Assembly (NCBI GenBank): GCA_902791865.1
Contig: CADAXK010000006.1
Span: forward strand, 115,590-179,589
From: an uncultured Bacteroidia bacterium
Lineage (GTDB): Bacteria; Bacteroidota; Bacteroidia; Bacteroidales; ML635J-15
DNA: 64,000 bases
Direction of reading: 5' to 3'
Under the pieces are notes generated by a model, which made no database searches, was not told the origin of the DNA, and was given only the letters and a program-made list of their open reading frames with translations. Positions 38,601 to 47,504 of the stretch are shown piece by piece (positions within the stretch are counted from its first letter, which is position 1; every line of letters begins with the position of its first letter). The translations under genes and the position numbers were made by a program.

Positions 38601-39337
38601 GTAAAGTCCTCGTGCGCCACAACCAGCATCTTGACAGGAGTATGGAAAAGGTCGGAATAAGAATCAAAAATATCCTTGTTGACAAGCGAAGAATATGTCG
38701 AAGCGAAAAATGGCGAATAGCCGTTGCGGATTTCCTTGTCGGTATTGGCATAATCAACCGACCCGAACACAACTTCCAATTCAATATCGTTGTAAACATA
38801 GAGAATATTCGTCACGGGATTGTACGACAGTGGAGAAACGCAGAGTTCACCCATTTGCACGCCACGCATTGTTCCAACTGGAGAAATCCAAGACAAACCG
38901 TTTTCTCCGCCGATGAAAGCATCGGTTTCGTAGGCTTTTGCATTGTAGTCGAATTGCGGATTCCTCTCCGACTTGCTGACGGAATGTTGCTGCGGAGCTA
39001 TTTTCTTGCCATACTGCGACAAGTCGAACTCGCGAAGCGTGAACTTTTTTACAACAACCTTATAGTTACCACATTGCGGAATAGCCACAGGCTTTCGTAA
39101 TACAGGAAGCGACGGACCTCCGATTTGCCCCGAGGGATAAGTACCCACGAGCGAAACAGAGAGGAAATCACCACTATCTGACAAATACAACGTATCGTAT
39201 GACAGTCTAAACTCAAATCCCGATGTCGAAACATTTTCGACTGAAGACATACGCTTTGAGCCTATATTCAGGACATCATTAGCGAACATTACAATTGGTA
39301 ATGCCGTGCTTATTAGAAGCAAAGCTATTTTTCTCAT
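35699..39337 (-). CDS. Gingipain-like C25 cysteine peptidase with T9SS type A sorting domain
   Basis: A 1212-residue secreted protease. The start at 39337 gives a signal peptide (MRKIALLLISTALPIVMFA); an in-frame ATG at 39385 lies upstream of the promoter box. A propeptide of ~220 residues precedes the catalytic domain. The likely catalytic His435 is in YTAHGGEQEW and the Cys in AIGNCCLSG (467/468). The stretches PCFGEKM, AYIGSSPVSYW, EDYYWALGA and YYWEAYNVLGDGSVMPY closely resemble lysine-gingipain (Kgp) of Porphyromonas. Ig-like and jelly-roll domains follow. The final ~75 residues (LYPNPASDRVEV to the end) form a Por-type sorting domain, so the protein is probably exported by the T9SS and anchored to the surface. 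Confidence 0.92.
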   Translation of the reverse strand: MRKIALLLISTALPIVMFANDVLNIGSKRMSSVENVSTSGFEFRLSYDTLYLSDSGDFLSVSLVGTYPSGQIGGPSLPVLRKPVAIPQCGNYKVVVKKFTLREFDLSQYGKKIAPQQHSVSKSERNPQFDYNAKAYETDAFIGGENGLSWISPVGTMRGVQMGELCVSPLSYNPVTNILYVYNDIELEVVFGSVDYANTDKEIRNGYSPFFASTYSSLVNKDIFDSYSDLFHTPVKMLVVAHEDFTEQLQPWLEWKTQKGFYLDVNYVNSSSATAANIKSWVQSHYSMGEEAGNAPVFLVLVGDVDRIPASAVGEASEQQTDLYYASVDGDYLPEMYCSRISVASPDELNIVVGKTLMYEKYTMPDPSYLGNALLIAGQDDYWNQYIAQPTINYATQNYFNSAHGYNNVYAYLDSYEGCYNNLSTGVGYANYTAHGGEQEWCGPHFTNDDVDGLSNADKYFLAIGNCCLSGKFGYSVPCFGEKMIRTAKKGAFAYIGSSPVSYWYEDYYWALGATSVFGQTPQLSETGTGALDMMFDDEQFNTVSSIMYVGNLAVTSASDMGQYYWEAYNVLGDGSVMPYYSVPSANEVSHDAEFVNGGGFFAVTADAGSYVALTDGNTIIGTGLVGNSGLVSVPLLSAVSSDSVLLVVTRQQRIPHIEKVPVVAPEGAYISLVGYSPDEVPYALEDMMGTGYSFTMQLKNVGLRDSEAWLPMTLSCNDPNVEILNNSASCSPIVAGETVEMDYLFSFLPSLSIADGYTLNFILAVDDTVNNATYTSSFDVRVIRSLMQMYSYSVVGDAMPGESFALEVSVTNVGSLAETVEVVLESLDERLHFDGGDFMRGYGSIRRDSVVSRQFPIRADATVQDGEELAVKITIQTMNSRVTDTAYIVFAPCNVAVRDFPYVLDFAGGMIPECWLQVPNIDTAELWNVVTSDPYDYISQNGNKFLFIKNYTWTDMSNMLVSAKFAFEEGVSATLSFRHVQKEWDGDYDILSVYYKNTDAGEWQLLAQYNREFASWTAESMELPNLSQNYYIAFFADLNYGFGIGLDDIRIDVGGCSVPVISTFENTFGQLCLRWFGNADYYVLYKNGEMLAELPNNTTSYRVDSDGGCYVVEAHCGNAVSRSEEYCVDAIADVAADSYKLYPNPASDRVEVVCEGMTGITLYSMLGEAVLSKAVDSDVCILSVDDLPAGVYMVAVDCTKGRLMGKLTINN

Positions 39338-39353
39338 AAAACAATTTTTTATG

Positions 39354-39386
39354 CAAAAATAAAAAAAGTTGCAAAAACAATTCAAA
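39354..39386 (-). promoter_or_regulatory. Promoter of the gingipain-like peptidase
   Basis: Minus-strand TTTG (39386-39383), 21 bases, then TATTTTTG (39361-39354), 16 bases before the ATG. It overlaps the divergent promoter of the TPR/PorE-like genes. Confidence 0.5.
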
Positions 39387-39401
39387 AAAAATGTACCTTT
39401 G
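39368..39401 (+). promoter_or_regulatory. Promoter of the TPR/PorE-like genes
   Basis: GTTG at 39368-39371 and TACCTTTG at 39394-39401 are 22 bases apart, and the ATG at 39457 lies 55 bases on. It overlaps the divergent peptidase promoter. Confidence 0.45.
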
Positions 39402-39456
39402 CAATTTGCATAACTTATGCGTACTTTTTATTAAAATTATTTGCAAAATAGTAATT

Positions 39457-40584
39457 ATGAAGAACCTATTAGTTTTAAGTCTGCTTGTCATGTTCGGCAT
39501 CGGCTTGTCATATTCGCAGGAAAACAAAGACAGCAGCATGTTTGACTCTGGAATGAACCAGATAATCGTCCCCACGCAGATTATCACAAAAACCGATGGC
39601 GACACCGTAAACACACTTGTCACAGCAGAAGGAGAAGAAGCCAACATAATGTACAACAATGGCGTAATCCAATGCAACGAGGGCAACTACAACGATGCAA
39701 CCACAACATTCAGCAATGTTCTGCAAATTAATCCAGAAATGACACTGGCCTACTATGGTCGTGGCACATGCCTCATGCAACTGGGCAAATACAATGAGGC
39801 GATTGCCGACCTGCAGGAATATGTAAAGCGCAAGAAGGACTATAACGCAACGTATCTCATTGGATACTGCTACTTCCTTTCCAAAAACATGGACAAAGCT
39901 CTGGAATACTTCCAGAACGCCATAGAACAAGGATGCACAAACGCCAATATGTTCTACTATATAGGTGTCATATACTTCAACAAGGCTCAATACGAAAATG
40001 CCGAAAAGTATTATACCCGAGCAATTGATATTGATGACAAGCACTCATTCTCGTACAACGACAGAGGTTCGACATATAGGATGCTTGAAAAATACGACCT
40101 TGCCATAGCCGACTATCAAAAGGCTATCGAACTTAACTCGCGCATGGACATATTCAAGGAAAACCTAGGAAGTGCATACAGGCTCAATAAGGAATACGAC
40201 AAAGCTCTTGCCGCATACGACGAAGCAATAAAAGCTAAGCCCGACAACTACATTGCACTGAACAACAAAGGCATAACTTTTTACGAAATGAAAGAATACG
40301 ACAAGGCAATCGATGTGCTAAACGAATGTCTGAAACAAAACAAGGATTATGCATTCGCATACAACAACCTAGGGCTGTGCTACTACAGGAAAGAAGACTA
40401 CAGGCTGGCAATTGAAGCATTCACAAAGGCAATAGCGCTAAAGTCCGACTATGCCGAGGCATACGTGCATAGAGGTTCTGCAAGAGAAATGACGAGGGAC
40501 ATGCAGGGCGCTTGTAGCGACTGGAAAACAGCAAAATCAATGGGAATAACAAATCTCGGCGATTTCGAATCGAATTGCGAATAA
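39457..40584 (+). CDS. Secreted TPR-repeat protein
   Basis: A 375-residue protein whose start at 39457 gives a signal peptide ending LSYSQ. From residue ~60 onward it consists of about eight to nine tetratricopeptide repeats of 34 residues, with patterns such as AYYGRGTCLMQLGKYNEAIADLQ, interrupted by one shorter repeat. TPR solenoids mediate protein-protein contacts. The PorE-like gene lies 25 bases downstream, so the two are probably co-transcribed and this protein may act in envelope or T9SS assembly; that is inference from context. An upstream in-frame ATG at 39391 overlaps the promoter and is rejected. Confidence 0.82.
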   Translation: MKNLLVLSLLVMFGIGLSYSQENKDSSMFDSGMNQIIVPTQIITKTDGDTVNTLVTAEGEEANIMYNNGVIQCNEGNYNDATTTFSNVLQINPEMTLAYYGRGTCLMQLGKYNEAIADLQEYVKRKKDYNATYLIGYCYFLSKNMDKALEYFQNAIEQGCTNANMFYYIGVIYFNKAQYENAEKYYTRAIDIDDKHSFSYNDRGSTYRMLEKYDLAIADYQKAIELNSRMDIFKENLGSAYRLNKEYDKALAAYDEAIKAKPDNYIALNNKGITFYEMKEYDKAIDVLNECLKQNKDYAFAYNNLGLCYYRKEDYRLAIEAFTKAIALKSDYAEAYVHRGSAREMTRDMQGACSDWKTAKSMGITNLGDFESNCE

Positions 40585-40609
40585 TATTAACAGGTAAAAT
40601 CATAAGGAA

Positions 40610-42727
40610 ATGAATAAGTTCAAATTACATATATCGGCACTAGTACTTACATTCGTAATAATATTCCAAACATCGTACTCGCAATTAAATATTCCAATAG
40701 ACAAAAAGGAATTCAAAACCGCAGAAAAGTCAGGATACAAGGAGGCCCTCAACGCCATAGACAATGGTGATGAAAACTTCGAAAATAACTCGTTGACCTC
40801 GTCGGGCGGATACCAGATGGCATTGCCAGAATACTTGGCAGCAAACACATACAACAGCAACAATGCTGCACTCAATTACAAGATTGGCGTTTGCTATATT
40901 TTTTCTACAGAAAAGAAAAAGGCAATAACATTCCTTGAGAAAGCATATAAACTAGACCCAAACATTTCTATAGACATAAAGTATGTAATGGGCATGGCAT
41001 ACCAGAGAAACGGAATGTACAAGGAAGCCATAAACTATTACAACGAATTCAAGAACTCTAACTATAAAAATGAGCTCAAGAAACTGAAAATCAACGAAAA
41101 CATGTTTAATGTTGACGCAAGAATAATGGAGTGCGAAACTGCCGAGAAACTCATGGCACACCCGACTAGGGTATTCATCGACAACCTTGGACCTAACATC
41201 AACTCAAAATATTCGGACTACGCACCTGTTATCTCCACCGACGAAACCATGATGATATTCACTTCGCGCCGTGAAGGCTCGGTAGGTGGTAAAATAGAAA
41301 ATGGTCAATACTTCGAAGACCTTTATATTTCATACAATGAAGGCGGCGACAAATGGTCTCCATCAACAAATATGAAAACTATCAACACAGAGGAACACGA
41401 TGCATCGATAGGTTTGTCGCCAGACGGCTCAATACTATACACATTCAAGGGCACACCTGATGGCAACCTTTACGAAAGCAAACTGAAAGGCGACAGTTGG
41501 AGCAAGCCGAAACCTCTAAACAAGAATATCAACACAAAATACCACGAGACATCAATATCAACTTCATCGGACGGCAAAGTAATATACTTTGTAAGCGAAC
41601 GACCAAAAGATGAATTCGGTACACCATCAAAAGGCGGAAAAGACATTTACAAAAGCGAAAGGAATGAAAATGGCGAGTGGGGACCAGCAAGAAACATCGG
41701 CGCTCCTATCAACACAAAATACGAAGAAGAAGGCGTATTCATTCACCCCGACAACAGAACAATGTACTTCAGTTCTAATAGAGAAGGCTCAATCGGTGGA
41801 TACGACATATTTTACAGCGAGATGGACGATGAAGGCAACTGGGGAGAACCAGTAAACATTGGCATTCCGATAAACACACCGGAAGACGATGTTTTTTTCA
41901 TAGTTGCAGGTAACGGACGATTCGCATACATGTCGAGCGAAAGGGAAGGCGGAGTTGGAATGCAAGACATCTGGAGGATAACCTTCCTCGGTCCTGAAAA
42001 GCCAATGACAACTGGCACCGAAGATAACCTGATTGCAAGTTCAAACACTTTAATCCAAACAGCTGTAAAGCAGGAAACAGTAGAAGTCAAGAAGGTTAGA
42101 CTTACCATTATGAAGGGTACAATCACCGATGCAGAAACTGGCAATCCTTTGGAATCGGCAATCGAAATCGTTGACCTCGAAAAAGACGAGGTTTACGCAA
42201 CCCTTTCGTCTAACGCATCAACAGGCAAATACCTCATAAGCTTGCCATCTGGCAAGAACTACGGTATCACTGCCAGAACCGAAGGCTACCTGTTCCATAG
42301 CGAAAATGTTGATGTCCCTGCTGCAACATCATATCAGGAAATCATAAAGGACATCAAGCTGAAACCAATAAATGTAGGTGCTACAATAATCCTGTCGAAC
42401 ATCTTCTTCGACTACAACAAGGCAACATTGCGCGACATCTCAAAGGCAGAGCTTGATAACCTTGTCAGACTGCTTACCGTTGACTACCCGAAGATGGTTA
42501 TTGAAATCGGCGGTCATACCGACAATAAAGGCTCTCTCGAATACAATACTACACTTTCGACAAACAGGGCAAAGGCTGTTGTTGACTACCTCATAAAACA
42601 TGGCGTAGCAAAGGAACGTCTGTCGTACAAAGGCTATGCATACCAGAATCCTATCGACACCAACGACACCGAAGAAGGTCGTCAGAATAACCGTCGTGTA
42701 GAATTCAAGGTAATAAGTCTTAAATAA
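40610..42727 (+). CDS. porE: PorE-like T9SS protein (TPR, PD40 propeller, carboxypeptidase-regulatory and OmpA domains)
   Basis: A 705-residue protein with a signal peptide ending TSYSQ. The domain order is TPR-like repeats (~60-170), WD40/PD40-type beta-propeller blades (~195-460, with repeats such as YAPVISTDETMMIFTSRR), a carboxypeptidase-regulatory-like domain (~500-585), and a C-terminal OmpA peptidoglycan-binding domain with GGHTDNKGSLEYNTTLSTNRA. This combination is that of Porphyromonas PorE, a T9SS component that tethers the machinery to peptidoglycan. P. gingivalis PorE is a lipoprotein, whereas here no lipobox is seen. Other OmpA/PD40 proteins share the layout, so the symbol is a best guess. 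Confidence 0.75.
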   Translation: MNKFKLHISALVLTFVIIFQTSYSQLNIPIDKKEFKTAEKSGYKEALNAIDNGDENFENNSLTSSGGYQMALPEYLAANTYNSNNAALNYKIGVCYIFSTEKKKAITFLEKAYKLDPNISIDIKYVMGMAYQRNGMYKEAINYYNEFKNSNYKNELKKLKINENMFNVDARIMECETAEKLMAHPTRVFIDNLGPNINSKYSDYAPVISTDETMMIFTSRREGSVGGKIENGQYFEDLYISYNEGGDKWSPSTNMKTINTEEHDASIGLSPDGSILYTFKGTPDGNLYESKLKGDSWSKPKPLNKNINTKYHETSISTSSDGKVIYFVSERPKDEFGTPSKGGKDIYKSERNENGEWGPARNIGAPINTKYEEEGVFIHPDNRTMYFSSNREGSIGGYDIFYSEMDDEGNWGEPVNIGIPINTPEDDVFFIVAGNGRFAYMSSEREGGVGMQDIWRITFLGPEKPMTTGTEDNLIASSNTLIQTAVKQETVEVKKVRLTIMKGTITDAETGNPLESAIEIVDLEKDEVYATLSSNASTGKYLISLPSGKNYGITARTEGYLFHSENVDVPAATSYQEIIKDIKLKPINVGATIILSNIFFDYNKATLRDISKAELDNLVRLLTVDYPKMVIEIGGHTDNKGSLEYNTTLSTNRAKAVVDYLIKHGVAKERLSYKGYAYQNPIDTNDTEEGRQNNRRVEFKVISLK

Positions 42728-42745
42728 ATTATTTTTCTCAGTTAT

Positions 42746-42779
42746 ATCCCATAGTCTCTTACACTATGGGATTTTTTTA
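42746..42779 (+). terminator. Terminator after the PorE-like gene
   Basis: ATCCCATAGT (42746-42755) pairs with ACTATGGGAT (42763-42772) around a seven-base loop, followed by seven T. Confidence 0.85.
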
Positions 42780-42789
42780 TTAAATAGCC

Positions 42790-43809
42790 ATGCAGAAAAG
42801 AACATATTGCACCGAAAGAAAATCAACGACTACGATATATTTCTCCTCGGACAAGAAATATTTCCATGAACTTGCTGGCAACAGACGGACAGTAATAATA
42901 AGTTCCAGAAACATACTTAAGTCCTTCCCCGAAATATTCCAAGAAGAAAATACAATAATTATTGAGGACGACGAAAGCCATAAAAACCTTGCTACAGTAG
43001 AAGAAATAGTATCGAAACTTTTGCAACTTGGAATCGACAGGCACTCATATATCATTGGCATAGGCGGTGGAATAGTCTGCGACATTACAGGATTTGTTTC
43101 TCACATATTCATGCGTGGCATTAGGTTCGGGTTAGTCCCCACTACCCTGCTTGCAATGTCGGATGCTGCGATAGGAGGAAAAAACGGAGTGAACTTCGGA
43201 GAAAACAAAAATATGATCGGTAGCTTCGACAACCCCGACTTCATTATTGCCGACAGCAGTTTCGTACAAACACTAACGCAGGAACAATATATGAGCGGTC
43301 TGGGCGAAATAATAAAGTACGCACTTATTGGCAACGAAAAGATTCTCAATTTGTTGCAAGACAATCAGGCAAAGATTCTCAACCACGACAATGAAATCAT
43401 AAGCAAACTGGTAGAAGAATCAATCCTAACAAAAACCGAAATTGTAGAAAACGATCCGCTCGACACATCCATTAGGCACATACTGAACTTCGGACACAGC
43501 ATAGGACACAGCATCGAACTTATGGAAAACCTGCCTCATGGCATTGCAGTAGTAAAAGGTATGAATGCCGCCGTTGACATATCATTGAAAATTGGAATCC
43601 TAGGAAACGAGAAGGCAAAAACAATAAAGCAACTCCTTACATCATTCGGCTACGACATCTCATACTGCCTCGGTGAGAAGCACATTGAGCTACTTTGCCA
43701 CGACAAGAAAAAGGAGGATTCACAGATTCGTTTTGTCCTGCTCGAAGACATCGGCAAACCCGTCATAAAGAAAATGCCCGTCGAACAAATAACCGCACTA
43801 ATCGGATGA
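42790..43809 (+). CDS. aroB: 3-dehydroquinate synthase
   Basis: A 339-residue enzyme of the shikimate pathway that converts DAHP to 3-dehydroquinate with NAD and a divalent metal. Diagnostic segments are IGIGGGIVCDITGF (cofactor binding), PTTLLAMSDAAIGGKNGVN, GSFDNPDFIIAD, GLGEIIKYALIG and the metal-binding region RHILNFGHSIGHSIE followed by PHGIAVVKGM. The length fits the short Bacteroidetes form. Its last codons overlap the aroA start (ATGA at 43806-43809), so aroB and aroA are translationally coupled. Confidence 0.95.
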   Translation: MQKRTYCTERKSTTTIYFSSDKKYFHELAGNRRTVIISSRNILKSFPEIFQEENTIIIEDDESHKNLATVEEIVSKLLQLGIDRHSYIIGIGGGIVCDITGFVSHIFMRGIRFGLVPTTLLAMSDAAIGGKNGVNFGENKNMIGSFDNPDFIIADSSFVQTLTQEQYMSGLGEIIKYALIGNEKILNLLQDNQAKILNHDNEIISKLVEESILTKTEIVENDPLDTSIRHILNFGHSIGHSIELMENLPHGIAVVKGMNAAVDISLKIGILGNEKAKTIKQLLTSFGYDISYCLGEKHIELLCHDKKKEDSQIRFVLLEDIGKPVIKKMPVEQITALIG

Positions 43810-45020
43810 TAGCAAAAATATGCAAGTCGGAACTTAGCGGCACAGCCAAAATATGCCCATCCAAAAGCTTCGAACAAAGGGCGTGGGCTATGTCTGCATT
43901 GCCTGGAACGGACATAAAGATAACCTATTCAGGAAACTCCGATGATGCCAAAGCTAGCAAAAAGATAGCAGAAAAACTAAAGGACACTCATCGTTCCGAC
44001 AATGTGTTCGACTGCGGAGAATCGGCATTATGCGCCAGAATGTATCCGCCAATCATAGCTCTGCACACCGACAATTTTATACTCGACGGACATGGAACAT
44101 TACTGAATAGAAACATCAGGCACGACCTTGAATTTTACGAACAAACCTTTGGTTGGAAAATTTCGGACGGAGGATTCCCAATTCGTATAAGCAACGCCCA
44201 CATAAACTCAGGCAAGTTCAACATCGATGGAAGCCACACTTCACAAATCATATCAGGGCTTATGCTTGCACTGTCGAACTTAGAGAGTGACAGTCAAATA
44301 TCGGTATGGAATCCGACTAGCACCGGATACATAATAATGACGGCAGGCATTGCTGATGAAATGGGAGCTAAGATAAGTGCTATGCGCAACGATTTTTTCA
44401 TGGACATAAAAATCTATGGCAAAGCCTCATTGCTCAAGAAAAACCTTGCAGTTGAAGGCGACTGGAGCAATGCGGCTTTCCTTATAGCAGCAGGACTTGC
44501 CAACGGCGATATCGAAATTGCAGGCCTCAATCCAGACTCTATGCAACCCGACAGGATGATACACACGATATTGTTTTTATGCGGAGCAAACTACGAATGG
44601 AAAAAAGGCAAACTTATTATACACAAATCCCAAATACATGGATTTGAGTTTGATGCGCAGAATTATCCAGACCTTATTCCCCCACTATGTGCAATGGCAT
44701 TGAATGCCGACAGTGAATGCATAATAAAGGGAACGAACAGGCTTATCGGAAAGGAAAGCAACCGACTCGAAGCAATTGTCACAGAACTTGGCAAACTTGG
44801 TGCAAACATCAGGGTCACAGAAAACTGCCTCGCAATACAGCCATGCAGAAATATCGGTTCTGCCACTGTCGATTCACACAACGACCACCGCATAGCAATG
44901 ATGCTTGCAACAATAGGACTTTCTTCAAATGGCATTCAAATAGCGAATTGCGAATGTGTAAGCAAATCCTACCCGGAATTTTTCGATGTGCTAAAATACC
45001 TTGGTGGAAAGGTTGAATAA
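43806..45020 (+). CDS. aroA: 5-enolpyruvylshikimate-3-phosphate synthase (divergent)
   Basis: A 404-residue enzyme that joins PEP to shikimate 3-phosphate. The start at 43806 overlaps the aroB stop. The two-domain inside-out barrel motifs are present though divergent: PSKSFEQRAWAM (usual SKSxxxRA), DCGESALCARM (usual GxxGTxxR), DGSHTSQIISGLMLA, VEGDWSNAAFLIAAG, DSHNDHRIAMMLA and SKSYPEFFDVL. The shift from Gly-Thr to Ala-Leu in the second motif is unusual but is seen in the Bacteroidetes branch of the family as far as I recall. It converges with the PBP1a gene. Confidence 0.88.
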   Translation: MIAKICKSELSGTAKICPSKSFEQRAWAMSALPGTDIKITYSGNSDDAKASKKIAEKLKDTHRSDNVFDCGESALCARMYPPIIALHTDNFILDGHGTLLNRNIRHDLEFYEQTFGWKISDGGFPIRISNAHINSGKFNIDGSHTSQIISGLMLALSNLESDSQISVWNPTSTGYIIMTAGIADEMGAKISAMRNDFFMDIKIYGKASLLKKNLAVEGDWSNAAFLIAAGLANGDIEIAGLNPDSMQPDRMIHTILFLCGANYEWKKGKLIIHKSQIHGFEFDAQNYPDLIPPLCAMALNADSECIIKGTNRLIGKESNRLEAIVTELGKLGANIRVTENCLAIQPCRNIGSATVDSHNDHRIAMMLATIGLSSNGIQIANCECVSKSYPEFFDVLKYLGGKVE

Positions 45021-45051
45021 AAAAATAGCGACACAATACTTTGCGCCGCTA
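45018..45051 (-). terminator. PBP1a terminator
   Basis: TAGCGACACA (45026-45035) pairs with TGCGCCGCTA (45042-45051), with two G-U pairs when read on the minus strand, followed there by a T run. It also overlaps the aroA 3' end. Confidence 0.6.
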
Positions 45052-45068
45052 CTAAATATCCATCTTTT

Positions 45069-47414
45069 TTAATTCTCATCGAAATCCAAATCGCCACTCT
45101 GTCCATACTCATGGCAGTCGATCAAATCCTTGATACCTGCTGGCATCGGGAACTTGTCTTCGGGATTATATCTCTTGTTCAGTCGCCAATCGGCATACAC
45201 CTTCTTCATATACAATGCCCATATAGGCAAAGCTGCAGATGCACCTTGTCCGAATTCCATGGAACTGAAACGAATTGTAGGTTCCTCGCCACCAACCCAT
45301 GCTCCATTCACAAGATTTGGTGTAATTCCCATAAACCAAGCATCAGAGTTGTTGTTTGTAGTACCGGTCTTGCCTCCTATCTCGCCAGTTAGACCATATT
45401 TGAACCTGATTCTCGAACCTGTACCCATATCAACTACGCCCCTCAACAACTCTACCATCAGAGCAGCGGTTTCCTCGCTTATTGCTTCGGTCTGTATCGG
45501 GATGAAAGATGCTAGTTCGTTACCATCCTTATCCTCAATACGTGTTATATATATAGGTCTTGTGTAGATACCCTTGTTCGGATATGTGCAATATGCACCT
45601 ACCATTTCGCAAAGCAAAACCTGAGGAATACCTACGCATATTGATGGGAACGGATCTATCTGGCTATGTACGCCCATCTTGTTGGCTAGCGCAACCACTG
45701 CCTCTGGAGTCGTCTGCTTCAGTGCCCAAGCCGAAATCTGGTTAAGCGAACCGGCAAGACCTTGCTTCAAGGTAATGGTCTGACCATCCAACTTTGACTT
45801 AGAATACCTAGGCGTATAATATTGTCCTGTAGGCAGTTTGAAAGTCTGCTCTACATTCAGCACCTTAGTACATGGTGAATATCCGTTCTGCATAAGCAAG
45901 CAATAGATGAACGGCTTGAATGTAGAACCCACCTGACGACGCGACTTGGTAGCATTGTCGTACTTGAAGTGCATATAGTTTATTCCACCCACATACGCCT
46001 TGACGTGTCCAGTCTGCGGTTCCATCGAAATGAATCCCGCCTGGAGGAATCCCTTGTAGTACAACATCGAATCCATAGGTGTCATTATGGTATCAATGTC
46101 ACCATCCCATGAAAATACGCTCATGGTGTCCTTTTCATAGAACGAAGCCTTTATCTCATCCTCGCTGAAACCTGCCTTTTTCATTGCACGCCAGCGCTCA
46201 GTCCTTCGCATAGCACTATTTATGCATTCCTCCTTCTTCGATGATGCTATAGATGAGTAATATGGAGCATTCTTGTTGCTCTTCATGCTCTTTGCAAAAG
46301 CAGGTTGGAGGTATGTCCCCACATGCTCAGCGACAGCTTCCTCAGCGTACTTCTGCATACGGCTGTCAATTGTGGTATATAGCTGAAGACCATCGGAATA
46401 AATGTCGTAGGCCGTTCCATCGGGCTTTTTGTTCTTTGTGCACCAGCCATACGACGGGTCAATAGCCCAGTTTATTGAGTCCTCGATAAATTCACGCTCA
46501 TCGACATAGTTTTCACGAATAGGTTTCTTGGCACTCAACCACAAACGCAGGAATTCGCGGAAATATGTTGCAGCACCTAGGTTATGGTCGGCACGACGGA
46601 ACTTAATGCCAAGTGGCTCGTTTACCAGGGAGTCGTGCTCTTCCCTTGTAATCTTACCGTACTTAAGCATTTGTCCAAGCACAGTGTTTCTTCGCGACAA
46701 AGCCTTGTCCGGAAACCTTATTGGATTGTACATCGATGGATTTTGGGCCATTCCAACCAGCATCGCAGCCTGAGTCTTTGTCAAACCATACGGAATTGTA
46801 TCAAAATATATTCTCGATGCCGACTCAATGCCAACTGCCAAGTTAAGGAAGTCGAACTTGTTAAGATACATTGTGATTATCTCTTCCTTGGTGTACTGGC
46901 TTTCTATCTTGGTAGCAATCACCCATTCCTGGAACTTTCGGTTAATGAATTCCAATTTGCTCATCTTCTGTCTAGGGAAAAGCATCTTGGCAAGTTGCTG
47001 CGATATTGTACTACCACCTCCCTTTGCACTGTTGCCAGTAACAATACCCTTGAATACGCGTGGCAACGACTTGAAGTCGATTCCGCAATGCTCATAAAAT
47101 CTGACATCCTCAGTTGCAATAAGAGCATCTATTACATTAGGAGATATGGAATCGTAGCATACGTGAGAACGATTCTCGCGGAAATAGGTACCGAGCAATT
47201 GACCGTCGCTCGAATAAATGCGAGTTGCCAAGTTCTCTTTTGGGTTTTCTAACTCCTCAAAAGTCGGCATATACCCAAAAACTCCATGCGACAACAATGC
47301 AAAATAACCGATAAAAATTCCGAGTAGAAGTACACTCAGAACCCACAACACAATGAATATCCGAATTTTAGTCTTCTTTGTATATGAAACCTTTTCCTTT
47401 GAGCCTTCAACCAT
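45069..47414 (-). CDS. mrcA: Penicillin-binding protein 1A (bifunctional glycosyltransferase/transpeptidase)
   Basis: A 781-residue class A PBP that polymerises and cross-links peptidoglycan. A cytoplasmic tail and one membrane helix (~18-42) lead into a GT51 domain with ATEDVRFYEHCGIDFKS, GGSTISQQLAKMLF and the KIESQYTKEEIITMYLN segment. The transpeptidase domain carries the SxxK motif in GSTFKP, SxN in SLNQ and KTG in GGKTGTTNNNSDAWFMG. No truncation is seen. It is divergent from topA. Confidence 0.93.
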   Translation of the reverse strand: MVEGSKEKVSYTKKTKIRIFIVLWVLSVLLLGIFIGYFALLSHGVFGYMPTFEELENPKENLATRIYSSDGQLLGTYFRENRSHVCYDSISPNVIDALIATEDVRFYEHCGIDFKSLPRVFKGIVTGNSAKGGGSTISQQLAKMLFPRQKMSKLEFINRKFQEWVIATKIESQYTKEEIITMYLNKFDFLNLAVGIESASRIYFDTIPYGLTKTQAAMLVGMAQNPSMYNPIRFPDKALSRRNTVLGQMLKYGKITREEHDSLVNEPLGIKFRRADHNLGAATYFREFLRLWLSAKKPIRENYVDEREFIEDSINWAIDPSYGWCTKNKKPDGTAYDIYSDGLQLYTTIDSRMQKYAEEAVAEHVGTYLQPAFAKSMKSNKNAPYYSSIASSKKEECINSAMRRTERWRAMKKAGFSEDEIKASFYEKDTMSVFSWDGDIDTIMTPMDSMLYYKGFLQAGFISMEPQTGHVKAYVGGINYMHFKYDNATKSRRQVGSTFKPFIYCLLMQNGYSPCTKVLNVEQTFKLPTGQYYTPRYSKSKLDGQTITLKQGLAGSLNQISAWALKQTTPEAVVALANKMGVHSQIDPFPSICVGIPQVLLCEMVGAYCTYPNKGIYTRPIYITRIEDKDGNELASFIPIQTEAISEETAALMVELLRGVVDMGTGSRIRFKYGLTGEIGGKTGTTNNNSDAWFMGITPNLVNGAWVGGEEPTIRFSSMEFGQGASAALPIWALYMKKVYADWRLNKRYNPEDKFPMPAGIKDLIDCHEYGQSGDLDFDEN

Positions 47415-47476
47415 ATCGAAAAAAATTTTGAGCGGTAAAATTAAAAAAAATATAAATCGTATCCCTTAATTTTTTC

Positions 47477-47484
47477 TAATTTTG
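47477..47484 (+). promoter_or_regulatory. Candidate -7 box of topA
   Basis: TAATTTTG fits TAnnTTTG and lies 20 bases before the ATG at 47505. Confidence 0.4.
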
Positions 47485-47504
47485 CAGCCAAATTCAAAAG
47501 TAGT

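Noticed and set aside
38003..39100. A 365-residue plus-strand frame inside the C25 gene
   Set aside because: It is an antisense shadow of the peptidase, with no recognisable domain or own promoter.
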